Positions 51,722 to 60,723 of a stretch of DNA of 64,000 bases are shown here, in pieces (the stretch's first letter is position 1; each line of letters begins with the position of its first letter). Source of the stretch: Wolbachia endosymbiont (group B) of Gerris lacustris (GTDB taxonomy: Bacteria; Pseudomonadota; Alphaproteobacteria; Rickettsiales; Anaplasmataceae); assembly GCF_964028355.1 (NCBI RefSeq), contig NZ_OZ034761.1, positions 620,001 to 684,000 on the forward strand. The letters run 5' to 3'. The translations under genes and the position numbers were made by a program. The notes below the pieces were generated by a model, which worked only from the letters and a program-made list of their open reading frames with translations, had not been told where the DNA came from and ran no database searches.

Positions 51722-52453
51722 ATGGTCAAAGTAAACGTTGGTGAAAACTCAAAAAAACTCAAAGATAGTAAAAATCAGCCTATATCACCAAAAAAGTTCA
51801 AAAGTAGTCAGCCTATGTCACCAAAACGGAGTCAGAATTCTGATGAAAAACTATGGAATGCATTTCACGTATTAGGGGATGTAATATCAGAGATAGAAGA
51901 AACAAAATTTACAATGGAGCTAAAAAAAAATATCGAAATATCAGAAGAACAATTAAACAAAATAATAGCATTAAAAAAGCAAATAGAAGAAGAAACAGAA
52001 CAAATAATAATACCACCTTTCAAGAAAATAATGGTAAAATTGAAAGGAAGAAGAACAGAGAAATTATCTATGGAGCTAAAAGAGTTGGCAGAAATACAAA
52101 AGTTATGCAAGGAATTAAAATCAGGTACTGGAACAGCAGAAGATCAAAACAAACTCGATAGCACAGTGAAAAAATTAGTAGAAGGGTATTCCAGAGAGCT
52201 CACAAGCTATACACCTAATTCAAATCCGATAATGTTGTACACTGCTGTTATTGGTGCTGGCCTTGCTGTTGGGCTGGTAGCAAGTACTGTACTTGAACAT
52301 ACAACTAGACTAAGTATGTTAGCAATAATCAGTATAGCAACAGTATCTGCATTCGTAGCTGGTTACGTTACATATAAAACAATAGAACCTAATACTCAGG
52401 TAAATGAATCCAAAGAAATACAAATAAAAAGTACTCGTCACTCACTTCCTTAA
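51722..52453 (+). CDS. Lineage-specific coiled-coil protein with two C-terminal membrane segments
   Basis: 243 residues. The N-terminus repeats a short motif (QPISPKKFKSS, QPMSPKRSQNS). Residues about 50-160 are strongly helical and charged, probably coiled coil. Two transmembrane segments follow (IMLYTAVIGAGLAVGLVAST and LSMLAIISIATVSAFVAGYV), then a short polar tail. No known domain. The layout, a soluble helical head with a C-terminal membrane anchor, resembles candidate host-interacting proteins, but this is speculation. Confidence 0.7.
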   Translation: MVKVNVGENSKKLKDSKNQPISPKKFKSSQPMSPKRSQNSDEKLWNAFHVLGDVISEIEETKFTMELKKNIEISEEQLNKIIALKKQIEEETEQIIIPPFKKIMVKLKGRRTEKLSMELKELAEIQKLCKELKSGTGTAEDQNKLDSTVKKLVEGYSRELTSYTPNSNPIMLYTAVIGAGLAVGLVASTVLEHTTRLSMLAIISIATVSAFVAGYVTYKTIEPNTQVNESKEIQIKSTRHSLP

Positions 52454-52676
52454 TCTGATGGATTAAATTTTATTAATTCTTTTTAAGTTGCTTCTAAAAG
52501 GAGAATATCAATGGTGTTCTCCTTACTGATTTGGTTAAAATGCAGAAAAAGCCTATGTCAAATTTACACAGATGTTAAGTGCTGTAACTAATTCCCAGTT
52601 AGTACGATTTGTGTATCTTATTGACATATTTAATTTATTCTGTTACAACTTTTAGTAATTAGGTTGGGGTAAAACA

Positions 52677-53302
52677 ATGAAGAGTTTTAAATGGCTACTT
52701 AATCAAGTCAGACTTTCATGGATTAGTTTAATATCAAAAGTAAAGAGCTTTTTTCAAACTAACGATACACATCATCAAACAACCGCTAGCAATGGAAATG
52801 GCCATACAAAAAAATAAGTATAGAGAATAAAATAGAAACGAAAGGTAATGAGATTGATTTGGAGGATGAGCAAGATGTGTTTGAGGATGCTCTAACAGGA
52901 GAAGAGCTAGATGAAGAAGAATTTTTTTATGCTGTTGAAAGTTTTGATGAACAGGAAGTTAATGCTAATAGAGAAAAAAAGGAATATGAAAAAAATAAGT
53001 ACTATAGTCTACAAGATGGTCTACAAGAAAAAAATGAATTTGATCATACAATGCATACTCTTACACTTGCTTTTGAAATTGAAAATCCATTGCCAGACTC
53101 TGACTTTAGTAAATTTAAATTGTGCGAGCTTAAGCAAAATGGTGGTAAATATACATTTACTTTAGAGGATAACCAGAAAAATCGTATAGAGCTAAACTCT
53201 GAATACCTTAATATGTATTTTCCTAAGTATTTTGAGAAACACAGTAAAAAAGGAGCATACAATGAACTTTTTTCTCAAGAAGGAAAATGGAATCAGCAAT
53301 GA
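52677..53302 (+). pseudogene. Acidic hypothetical protein, frameshifted in an A-run
   Basis: ATG 52677 behind ggggt begins MKSFKWLLNQVRLSWISL and stops after 46 codons at an A7 run (52808-52814). One extra A would continue into the frame that ends at 53302 (EDEQDVFEDALTGEELDEEE, later FDHTMHTLTLAFEIENPLPD). Corrected length about 208 residues. The middle is highly acidic. Function unknown. The next gene overlaps its end. Confidence 0.6.
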
Positions 53303-53669
53303 CATTATAATCCCATTACAAGTTCCAAAAGAGGCAAGCATACTTACTGAAAAGTTCGGTTGGATGAATCCAATAAGAGTAAATATACAGTCAAAAATAC
53401 CAGATTTTCCAGTAAATATAGATCTAAAAGATTGTAAAAATCATGTAAGTTTCTCTCTTAATTCAAATAACACTATATCTCTTTCTCTAACATCAGCAAA
53501 AGCACAATGTGCAGCTGTGCTATCAGGTACTCCAACAGAAACAAATTGGCCAATAAAGGATATTCTAGTCAGAGGTAATTTTATTAATCAACATATTGAT
53601 AAACAATCTAGAGTTGAAGAAACTTTTGAAGTAGTTAACGTAGAATGTCATCATAGTCAAAGATTTTAG
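53262..53669 (+). CDS. Hypothetical protein overlapping the acidic gene
   Basis: 135 residues from ATG 53262, chosen because aaggag lies 8 bases upstream. Predicted beta-rich (NDIIIPLQVPKEAS, HVSFSLNSNNTISLSL). No membrane segment or known domain. The 41-base overlap with the preceding frame suggests coupled expression. Confidence 0.6.
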   Translation: MNFFLKKENGISNDIIIPLQVPKEASILTEKFGWMNPIRVNIQSKIPDFPVNIDLKDCKNHVSFSLNSNNTISLSLTSAKAQCAAVLSGTPTETNWPIKDILVRGNFINQHIDKQSRVEETFEVVNVECHHSQRF

Positions 53670-53676
53670 TCTAGCA

Positions 53677-54067
53677 GGGAATGTTAAATAAACCATACGC
53701 GTCAAGTTAAGAGATTGTAAGTAAATTCATTCAGGGAAGTTAAGGTAGATACTCTAGTTTTTCTGTACTTGTCTTTTAATGAAAATCGAGACCAAGTTAT
53801 GGTAAGCTTTTTAAGAAAAACTTTCAAACTATTAACTTTATTCTTTAGTGCTAAAAATAACTCTCTAACCCGCCTTTTTAGCTCAATAAATGCCTTTGTT
53901 AAGCTAAGTTCTGTATTCTTTTTCACTTCTGTGCAACCAACTATGCTGTGAAATATAAGAATTGCGCACAATTTAGCATATAGTTCACATAATACTCTGC
54001 ATGGCTTTCCTTTTAGCTTATCAAGTCTGATATGGCTTTTATACAATTTAAATAATTTGCCACCTTA
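53677..54067 (-). mobile_element. IS4-family element, 3' half
   Basis: Ends at 53677 with the outer repeat gggaatgttaaataaacc. The frame 53702-54046 encodes the C-terminal transposase region (SHIRLDKLKGKPCRVLCE, YAKLCAILIFHSIVG). It meets IS630 F at 54065-54067. On the same strand, the 5' half at 23618-24090 joins to it at one TAA. Confidence 0.78.
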
Positions 54068-54082
54068 TACCAACTCTCATTA

Positions 54083-54658
54083 TTAATGAACCAAATAAGA
54101 AGCATTGCAGAGTTGTTTAACCGTGGAAGGGGAAAGAGAGGTAATAAATTTACACAAAGCGCTCTCAAGCAGAACAATTGTATCGTAGATTTTATTGCGC
54201 AAAATGTTCTGTTTTATATATAACCAAAACCTCTCAACAGGATTGAGGTCAGGTGAGTATGGTGGTAGGTATATAATTTCGATATTTTTAGGTATCTTTA
54301 AACTTTTTGACTTATGCCAACTAGCGCAATCCATCACGAGAAAAGCCTTTCGTATTCCTAAATATTGCGACATCTGTTCAAGGAATATATTTATACAAGC
54401 AGTGTTGACGTTTGGTGCAAATAAGCTAAAATTCTCTCCATTTCTGGGATTAACTGCACTATAGAGATAAAAATTTTCCCTACCTAATTTTACCTTAACC
54501 TGTGTCCTACTGCCTTTTTTAAACCACCCATGTCCAACTTTTGAATGTGTACCAAACCGTGATTCATCGAAGAAAAATAGCTCTTTTTCAGAATGCATGA
54601 CAATAGTTTCATTGAGGTTTTTTTTTAAACTCCTCTTGCTTATTTTTATCCTGTCCAC
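54083..54658 (-). CDS. IS630 copy F, ORF B (catalytic)
   Basis: 191 residues, intact. Confidence 0.86.
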   Translation of the reverse strand: MDRIKISKRSLKKNLNETIVMHSEKELFFFDESRFGTHSKVGHGWFKKGSRTQVKVKLGRENFYLYSAVNPRNGENFSLFAPNVNTACINIFLEQMSQYLGIRKAFLVMDCASWHKSKSLKIPKNIEIIYLPPYSPDLNPVERFWLYIKQNILRNKIYDTIVLLESALCKFITSLSPSTVKQLCNASYLVH

Positions 54659-55088
54659 TATGAACTGGTCTTGGTGTGATATATGAGAATTTCATTCTTT
54701 GCATATTACGATGTATTGTGGATTTGCTGATATTCAAACCAAATCTTTCTTGGATTCTTATTCTCATTTCTCTAATAGTAATATTGGGGTTTTCCTCTAT
54801 CCACACCTCAATTTGTTCAAGTTGACTTTGGTTCAATATAGTTTTTCTACGGCGTTGAGGTGGAGAAAATAATTTTTCTTCTCTTCCAAATTTTATGTGC
54901 TTTATCCATGTAGTAATTGCCTTTCTCGAAATGCAACATATTTTTGCTACAGCTGTTATACTGTGCTTTTTTGCTGCAATTACAGCATTTAGTTTTTTTG
55001 CAACATACGCATTATTTCTTACTTTCTTCAGCATCTCTTTTGCTGATTCCACCACTTTTTCATCCAATAATTTTGATCTTAATGCCAT
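54609..55088 (-). CDS. IS630 copy F, ORF A
   Basis: 159 residues, QRRRK variant. Confidence 0.86.
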   Translation of the reverse strand: MALRSKLLDEKVVESAKEMLKKVRNNAYVAKKLNAVIAAKKHSITAVAKICCISRKAITTWIKHIKFGREEKLFSPPQRRRKTILNQSQLEQIEVWIEENPNITIREMRIRIQERFGLNISKSTIHRNMQRMKFSYITPRPVHSGQDKNKQEEFKKKPQ

Positions 55089-55170
55089 CTAAACCTCGCT
55101 ATTTTACTTACTCCAGTATGGCTTTTTTTCCATTATTGTCTATTCGTTGCTTGTATAGCGGGAATTGGTA

Positions 55171-55468
55171 TAAGACGATAAGAGAAAGAGTGATATCAGC
55201 GAGAAAAATTCAAACTGAGCGTTATAGTAAATTTAATATTCGTTGCAATGCAGAAGTCAGTGGTGAAGCATTAAATAAATTCACTGAACCAGATCAGGAA
55301 GGGTTAGAATTGCTAAAATACGTACTGAAAGAAAATTACATTTCCAATCGAGGCTATACACGTGTATTAAGAGTCGCAAGAACCATTGCAGATCTTGCGA
55401 AAAGTGAGGAAATAAAAAGAGCACATATCTCAGAAGCGCTGAATTACAGAATAAGAATGTATAAATAA
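55171..55468 (+). pseudogene. comM: ComM C-terminal fragment
   Basis: After the TAA at 55171-55173 the frame reads TIRERVISARKIQTERYS and then SNRGYTRVLRVARTIADLA, the C-terminal helical lid typical of ComM, ending at 55468. It has no start codon of its own. Joined to 21298-22514 it gives ...GEST-K-TIRERV... without a gap. Confidence 0.9.
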
Positions 55469-55545
55469 ATTAATTTACTTGACAGAAAACTTTTTTTTGC
55501 CATATACTACCATTAGTAAAATTTTAATATTTTTGGAGTAGAATT

Positions 55546-56091
55546 ATGCCGAGAACTGAAGCAACAATAGAGAAATATAAAGAGAAGGTTTGGCTAGCGG
55601 TTAAAGAAGTGTCTATGCAAGGTTGGGATCTCGTAAAAGAACATAAAGGCAAGACAATTGGTATTTCTTTAGCAGTTATAGCAGTAGCCTCGCTTACAGC
55701 TGCTTATCTCTTAAGCCCAGCTTATGCAACTTCTGTTGGTACAGTTGGAACAAAAGCTGCAACACTTGTTAGTCCTGCTATTACTGCAATGTCTGCGTTT
55801 GCAGTTGCTCATCCACTCATTGCTAGTTTGGTAGTTCTTGCTGCAGTAGCAGCTTTAATAACTGCACCTGTGCTTGTATGTGAAAACAATGATAAGGCAA
55901 CTCAAATCAAATGTATGGAAAATCAAGTTGTAAAAATCAAAGAAGCAGTATCTGATGCTTGTGAAAAAAAAGAAGATAATGAGCCTAAAGTTGATCATGG
56001 TAAGCTAACACTTGCTAATGGTAAAGATCCATCATCAGTATTGTATGTAGTTGCGGAAGTAGTTGGATTGGTAAAAGCACAAAAAAAGTAA
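55546..56091 (+). CDS. Hypothetical alanine-rich membrane protein
   Basis: 181 residues, behind ggag. A basic helical head (about 1-35) is followed by hydrophobic segments near 38-58 and 88-112 (IGISLAVIAVASLTAAYLL; HPLIASLVVLAAVAALI), and a charged tail with a C-x6-C pair. Not recognised. A strong terminator follows it, so it is likely a single-gene transcript. Confidence 0.65.
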   Translation: MPRTEATIEKYKEKVWLAVKEVSMQGWDLVKEHKGKTIGISLAVIAVASLTAAYLLSPAYATSVGTVGTKAATLVSPAITAMSAFAVAHPLIASLVVLAAVAALITAPVLVCENNDKATQIKCMENQVVKIKEAVSDACEKKEDNEPKVDHGKLTLANGKDPSSVLYVVAEVVGLVKAQKK

Positions 56092-56111
56092 ATAAGTAAT
56101 TTTAACAAAAC

Positions 56112-56138
56112 AAAGGGATAGGCTTCTATCCCTTTTTT
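56112..56138 (+). terminator. Rho-independent terminator
   Basis: Perfect 10-bp stem AAAGGGATAG/CTATCCCTTT with loop GCTT, followed by further T residues. It ends the transcript of the 55546 gene, 20 bases after its stop. Confidence 0.88.
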
Positions 56139-56320
56139 ACAGTTTCTTTTTGCACCTTAAGTAGTGTTATTGAAAAATCTATAATCATTACATCTATTAG
56201 TGTTAAAAATAAGTAAATCTTGTTTACTATTTGCATATGTCAAAATGAAAAATGTTTGCATATTGTTAAAAAAGCAGTAACTTGTTATCAAGTGAATTCA
56301 CTAATATTTGAGTAATTTAA

Positions 56321-57508
56321 ATGTCAATTGACCTTAGTTTGCCAGAATTACCCATATTGCACCCAAGGATTACCGTTGTGGGAGTGGGTGGTGCTGGCGG
56401 AAATGCTGTAAATAACATGATCCAATCCAATTTGCAAGGGGTAAATTTTGTTGTAGCAAATACCGATGCTCAAGCGTTAGAGAAGTCATTATGTGATAAA
56501 AAAATTCAACTTGGTATCAACTTAACTAAGGGCCTTGGTGCTGGTGCTTTGCCTGATGTTGGTAAAGGTGCAGCAGAAGAATCAATTGATGAAATCATGG
56601 AGCATATAAAAGATAGCCATATGCTCTTTATCACAGCAGGGATGGGTGGTGGTACTGGAACAGGTGCTGCACCGGTAATTGCAAAGGCAGCCAGAGAAGC
56701 AAGAGCGGTAGTTAAAGATAAAGGAGCAAAAGAAAAAAAGATACTGACTGTTGGAGTTGTAACTAAGCCGTTCGGTTTTGAAGGCATGCGACGTATGCGC
56801 ATTGCAGAACTTGGACTTGAAGAGTTGCAAAAATACGTAGATACACTTATTGTCATTCCCAATCAAAATTTATTTAGAATTGCTAATGAGAAAACTACAT
56901 TTGCTGACGCATTTCAGCTCGCCGATAATGTTCTACATATTGGCATAAGAGGAGTAACTGATTTGATGATCATGCCAGGACTGATTAATCTTGATTTTGC
57001 TGATATAGAAACAGTAATGAGTGAGATGGGTAAAGCAATGATTGGTACTGGAGAGGCAGAAGGAGAAGATAGGGCAATTAGTGCTGCAGAGGCTGCGATA
57101 TCTAATCCATTACTTGATAATGTATCAATGAAAGGTGCACAAGGAATATTGATTAATATTACTGGTGGTGGAGATATGACTCTATTTGAAGTTGATGCTG
57201 CAGCCAATAGAGTGCGTGAAGAAGTAGACGAAAATGCAAATATAATATTTGGTGCCACTTTTGATCAGGCGATGGAGGGAAGAGTTAGAGTTTCTGTTCT
57301 TGCAACTGGCATTGATGGTCGTAATGACAAGCCAGAAGCATCTATCGATCAAAGCAAGAATCAAGAGGAAGAAAAATTTAAATGGCCTTATAATCAAATT
57401 CCTGTATCAGAAACGAAAGAATATGCTTCAACTGAGCAAACAAACGAAGGTGTTAAGTGGGGCAGCAATGTTTATGATATACCAGCTTATTTAAGAAGAA
57501 AAAAATAA
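56321..57508 (+). CDS. ftsZ: Cell division protein FtsZ
   Basis: 395 residues. Tubulin-like GTPase that forms the division ring. GTP-binding [13 protein letters not shown]-terminal [15 protein letters not shown], and T7-type [15 protein letters not shown]. The C-terminal peptide [10 protein letters not shown] is the binding site for FtsA/ZipA-type partners. Its stop overlaps the EVE gene start by one base (TAATG). Confidence 0.97.
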   Translation: MSIDLSLPELPILHPRITVVGVGGAGGNAVNNMIQSNLQGVNFVVANTDAQALEKSLCDKKIQLGINLTKGLGAGALPDVGKGAAEESIDEIMEHIKDSHMLFITAGMGGGTGTGAAPVIAKAAREARAVVKDKGAKEKKILTVGVVTKPFGFEGMRRMRIAELGLEELQKYVDTLIVIPNQNLFRIANEKTTFADAFQLADNVLHIGIRGVTDLMIMPGLINLDFADIETVMSEMGKAMIGTGEAEGEDRAISAAEAAISNPLLDNVSMKGAQGILINITGGGDMTLFEVDAAANRVREEVDENANIIFGATFDQAMEGRVRVSVLATGIDGRNDKPEASIDQSKNQEEEKFKWPYNQIPVSETKEYASTEQTNEGVKWGSNVYDIPAYLRRKK

Positions 57509-57906
57509 TGCAATTTTGGCTACTCAAGTCAGAACCAAGTGAATACTCGTGGCAAAAAATGGGAAAGGAGCGGGTGACGCAGTGGAATGGTGTATGCAAT
57601 TATCAAGCTCAAAATTACATGAGAGCTATGAAATTAGGCGATCTTGCATTTTTTTATCATACAGGTAAAGAGAGAGTTATACTTGGAATAGTTGAAGTAT
57701 TAAAGGAGTATTATCATGTTTATAATTCCAAGTTTGGATTAGTGAATGTAAAACTTTTGAAACCTTTAAGTAACCAAGTGACGTTAAACAGTATAAAACA
57801 AAACCCACTTTTGAAAAATATGGTTATATTAAAACAATCACGTTTATCAGTTTCTCCGGTTTTAGAGACTGAGTGGAATGAAATAATAAGGATGAGTGAT
57901 GTGTAA
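57508..57906 (+). CDS. EVE-domain protein (thymocyte nuclear protein 1-like)
   Basis: 132 residues. N-terminal WLLKSEPSEYSW and NYMRAMKLGDLAFFYHTG are EVE-domain hallmarks; the fold binds modified nucleotides or RNA. The protein is slightly short compared with the usual ~140. Translationally coupled to ftsZ. Confidence 0.88.
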   Translation: MQFWLLKSEPSEYSWQKMGKERVTQWNGVCNYQAQNYMRAMKLGDLAFFYHTGKERVILGIVEVLKEYYHVYNSKFGLVNVKLLKPLSNQVTLNSIKQNPLLKNMVILKQSRLSVSPVLETEWNEIIRMSDV

Positions 57907-57989
57907 TACCTGTTGCCAAACAATATTACCTCAGCACACAACATACAGCTGTATGAGTGTTTGTTTCGAAGTAGCCGATTTTGCATCAA

Positions 57990-58135
57990 ACACAAAGCAG
58001 TGCTTGACACTGGAATCCAGCTGTAATGCAACCACATTAAAAATGTTGTGTTTTAATATAGCTTTTATATTCACTCACCTAATGTCTAATCAGAATTCCT
58101 GGATCCCAGTGTCGGAGCACTGGGATGACATACTT
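57990..58135. repeat. Dispersed palindromic repeat
   Basis: Outer arms gacactggaatccag (58004) and ctggatcccagtgtc (58099), with inner hairpin tcccagtg/cactggga at 58104-58125. It fills the gap of 339 bases between the EVE gene and ybeY together with unremarkable sequence. Confidence 0.7.
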
Positions 58136-58245
58136 CTAGTGTACAATATTCGTATAGTTGTGTGTATGATACGATGGTCTATAATTCTTCTTTTTTGGGT
58201 TCCAATGTCAAGTGATGGGATAATGTCCTTTCTGGTGCTTTATTC

Positions 58246-58704
58246 ATGTTAGAAGTAAATATTCTTGATAAGAGGTGGCATAGTATTACGAAGGACCCAC
58301 AGAGTTTTGTATTAAATATTATTAATGCTTCTCTAAAAGAATTAAAAATAGATCATTATAAACCAAATATATCAATAGCTCTCGCTGATGATAACTTGCT
58401 ACATCAACTTAATCTTAAGTTTAGAGAAATAGATAAGCCAACTAATGTACTATCATTTCCATGCGAACAGTTATCTAGTGAATGTGATCTAGGAGACATA
58501 GCAATTGCAGTAGATACAATAGAAAGAGAGTCTCATGAGTACTGTATATCTATCCTCACTCACACTGCACACATGTTAGTTCATGGATTGCTGCATTTAC
58601 TTGGCTATGATCATCAAAAAGAAGATGAAGAAATTATAATGAAAAGTTTAGAGAGCAAGATTTTAGCTTTGCTTGAATTTGAAAAGGAAAAGTATGGTAG
58701 ATAA
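58246..58704 (+). CDS. ybeY: Endoribonuclease YbeY
   Basis: 152 residues. Metal-dependent RNase for 16S rRNA 3' maturation and ribosome quality control. Zinc site [11 protein letters not shown], with the upstream NVLSFP motif and conserved arginine in FREIDKPTN. Stands 55 bases before sdhB in the same direction. Confidence 0.94.
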   Translation: MLEVNILDKRWHSITKDPQSFVLNIINASLKELKIDHYKPNISIALADDNLLHQLNLKFREIDKPTNVLSFPCEQLSSECDLGDIAIAVDTIERESHEYCISILTHTAHMLVHGLLHLLGYDHQKEDEEIIMKSLESKILALLEFEKEKYGR

Positions 58705-58758
58705 TACCAAAATATGTTATTTACAAAAAAGGGGTTTTAGCTGTAAAAGGTAAGCAAT

Positions 58759-59547
58759 ATGGTTCAGTTTTCTTTACCAAAAAATTCTAAAGTTAATAAA
58801 AAGGGCAAGGTTTATCCTACTCCTACTGGAGCAAAAAATATTAGAAGATTTCAAATTTATCGTTGGTCTGCTGATGATGATAAAAATCCAAGAATAGACA
58901 CATTTTTTATCGATATGGATAATTGTGGCCCTATGGTACTTGATGCATTAATAAAAATAAAGGATGAAATAGATTCAACCTTAACTTTTAGACGCTCTTG
59001 CAGAGAAGGAATATGCGGATCTTGTGCAATGAATATTGATGGTACCAACACTCTCGCATGCACTAAATCTATACATGATATAAAAGGTGAAGTAAAAATA
59101 TATCCACTACCTCATATGTATATAGTAAAGGATCTAGTTCCAGATCTAAGCCAATTTTATGAGCAATACAAATCGATTAAACCTTGGTTACAAACAGATA
59201 AATCTGCCTTACAAAATAAAGAATACTTTCAATCTCCTGAAGATAGAAAAAAATTGGATGGTCTGTCTGATTGTATACTATGTGCTTGCTGTTCGACTGG
59301 TTGCCCAAGCTATTGGTGGAATGGTGATAAATTTTTAGGGCCAGCGATATTACTGCAAGCTTATAGATGGATTGCTGACAGTCGTGATAATAAGAAAGAA
59401 GAAAGACTTGCTTCTTTAAACGACCCATTTAAGTTGTATCGTTGTCATACAATAATGAATTGTACAAAAACCTGCCCGAAAGGTCTTAACCCAGCAAAAG
59501 CGATAGCGAAAGTAAAACAGCTTATGGTAGAGAGAGGAGGAATTTGA
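58759..59547 (+). CDS. sdhB: Succinate dehydrogenase iron-sulfur subunit
   Basis: 262 residues. Electron transfer from SdhA to quinone. Cysteines for 2Fe-2S ([18 protein letters not shown]), 4Fe-4S ([16 protein letters not shown]) and 3Fe-4S ([17 protein letters not shown]) clusters are complete. Separated from sdhA by 33 kb. Confidence 0.97.
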   Translation: MVQFSLPKNSKVNKKGKVYPTPTGAKNIRRFQIYRWSADDDKNPRIDTFFIDMDNCGPMVLDALIKIKDEIDSTLTFRRSCREGICGSCAMNIDGTNTLACTKSIHDIKGEVKIYPLPHMYIVKDLVPDLSQFYEQYKSIKPWLQTDKSALQNKEYFQSPEDRKKLDGLSDCILCACCSTGCPSYWWNGDKFLGPAILLQAYRWIADSRDNKKEERLASLNDPFKLYRCHTIMNCTKTCPKGLNPAKAIAKVKQLMVERGGI

Positions 59548-59550
59548 GTG

Positions 59551-60687
59551 TTATTTCTGGCACTCTTCGTAAGAAAATAGTAGACCCTCTGAAGCATAGG
59601 GTATTGTTAATACTCTAAACGTTCTTCCGTTCATGAAATGTATTGTTTCACCATATGATTCCAGTAATCTTTTGAACAACTCATGTCTTTGATTATTAAT
59701 AGTTTGAAAATCATTTTTTCCTAAAAGCTTTTTAGATTCAAATAGGTGAAGCATAATCTCGTGATAAGTTGGATAAGACTCCAAAAATTTTGGATCAAAC
59801 TGAAAAGTTTTTATAAAAGCATTATTATAAAATTTTAGCTTTTGATTCTTACTATATATCGCTACAGCAATCGATAGCTTCTCAAGTAAACTTTCTTGTG
59901 CAGCTAAACAATTGCTTAGCTCAGTGTGTAATTTTTTTTCATTACTAATATCTTTTCCATACATTACTATGCTATTAGAATTTTGTATTGGAACTTCAAC
60001 AAAATTAAAAACCTTGGGTTCGTTCTTGTAAGTTACTACACACTCTCCTGGTTTTACGCTATATGAGCCGCTCGCAACAGTGAATTTTTTAGAGCTGCCT
60101 ATATATTTATCATAAAATAAGTTATAAAACCTTACTTTTTTATTCTTATTATGCTTCAGTATTGGAAATGGTAAAGAGTCAAAAATTTTTTTATAGTTCT
60201 CCACTTCTCGCATAAGCTTACTATTTTCTAACTCAAGTTCATTAGCTTTTATCCTATAATCTGAGATATTCCTTATCCATAACAACACACCAATCACATT
60301 ATTAGAATAATCTATTATGCTTCTACCATAACATGTGCAATAAACCTCACTGTCTTTTGACTTTAAATCTAGAGTAAAAGATTTATTTATTTCCTTTGCC
60401 TCAGCAAAACTTTTAATTAAGCTTTCTGATTGCTCAAAAAAATTTACAAACTCATTAAATGAATAAAAAACAGTATTAAGCAAAATTAGTAAATTGGGAG
60501 AAAATTTTTCTATACGTTTTTTTGCGTCCCAAATATAAAATCCATCATTCACAGTATCTATTAAATTATTTATGATAACATTTTGATGTTGTAAGTCCTT
60601 AATTTTATTACTAATTTTTAATTTAGAATACGAGAAAAAGAAGAATACTAGAATTAGCAATAAAATTATTTCATACAAAAAAAACAT
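59551..60687 (-). CDS. Membrane-anchored PAS-domain protein without kinase domain
   Basis: 378 residues. One N-terminal transmembrane helix, a short coiled coil, then two or three PAS-like domains (NLIDTVNDGFYIWDAKKRI; SLPFPILKHNKNKKVRFYN; LSIAVAIYSKNQKLKFYNN). The chain ends at FSYEECQK. Alphaproteobacterial relatives continue from this point into HisKA and HATPase domains, which are absent here, so it is either a truncated sensor kinase or a sensor acting through a partner. Start at ATG 60687. Confidence 0.72.
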   Translation of the reverse strand: MFFLYEIILLLILVFFFFSYSKLKISNKIKDLQHQNVIINNLIDTVNDGFYIWDAKKRIEKFSPNLLILLNTVFYSFNEFVNFFEQSESLIKSFAEAKEINKSFTLDLKSKDSEVYCTCYGRSIIDYSNNVIGVLLWIRNISDYRIKANELELENSKLMREVENYKKIFDSLPFPILKHNKNKKVRFYNLFYDKYIGSSKKFTVASGSYSVKPGECVVTYKNEPKVFNFVEVPIQNSNSIVMYGKDISNEKKLHTELSNCLAAQESLLEKLSIAVAIYSKNQKLKFYNNAFIKTFQFDPKFLESYPTYHEIMLHLFESKKLLGKNDFQTINNQRHELFKRLLESYGETIHFMNGRTFRVLTIPYASEGLLFSYEECQK

Positions 60688-60723
60688 AGCATTCTAAAAA
60701 CAAATATAAAAATTTGTAACCGC

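Larger units (their letters stand above)
54068..55170 (-). mobile_element. IS630-family element, copy F (between IS4 and comM halves)
   Basis: 1103 bp. Inward flanks are TTA on both sides, the mirror image of copy B, which has TAA on both sides. Exchanging one flank between B and F makes both compatible. Confidence 0.91.

Noticed and set aside
56506..57397. Minus-strand frames opposite ftsZ
   Set aside because: Shadows of ftsZ; no start signals or motifs.
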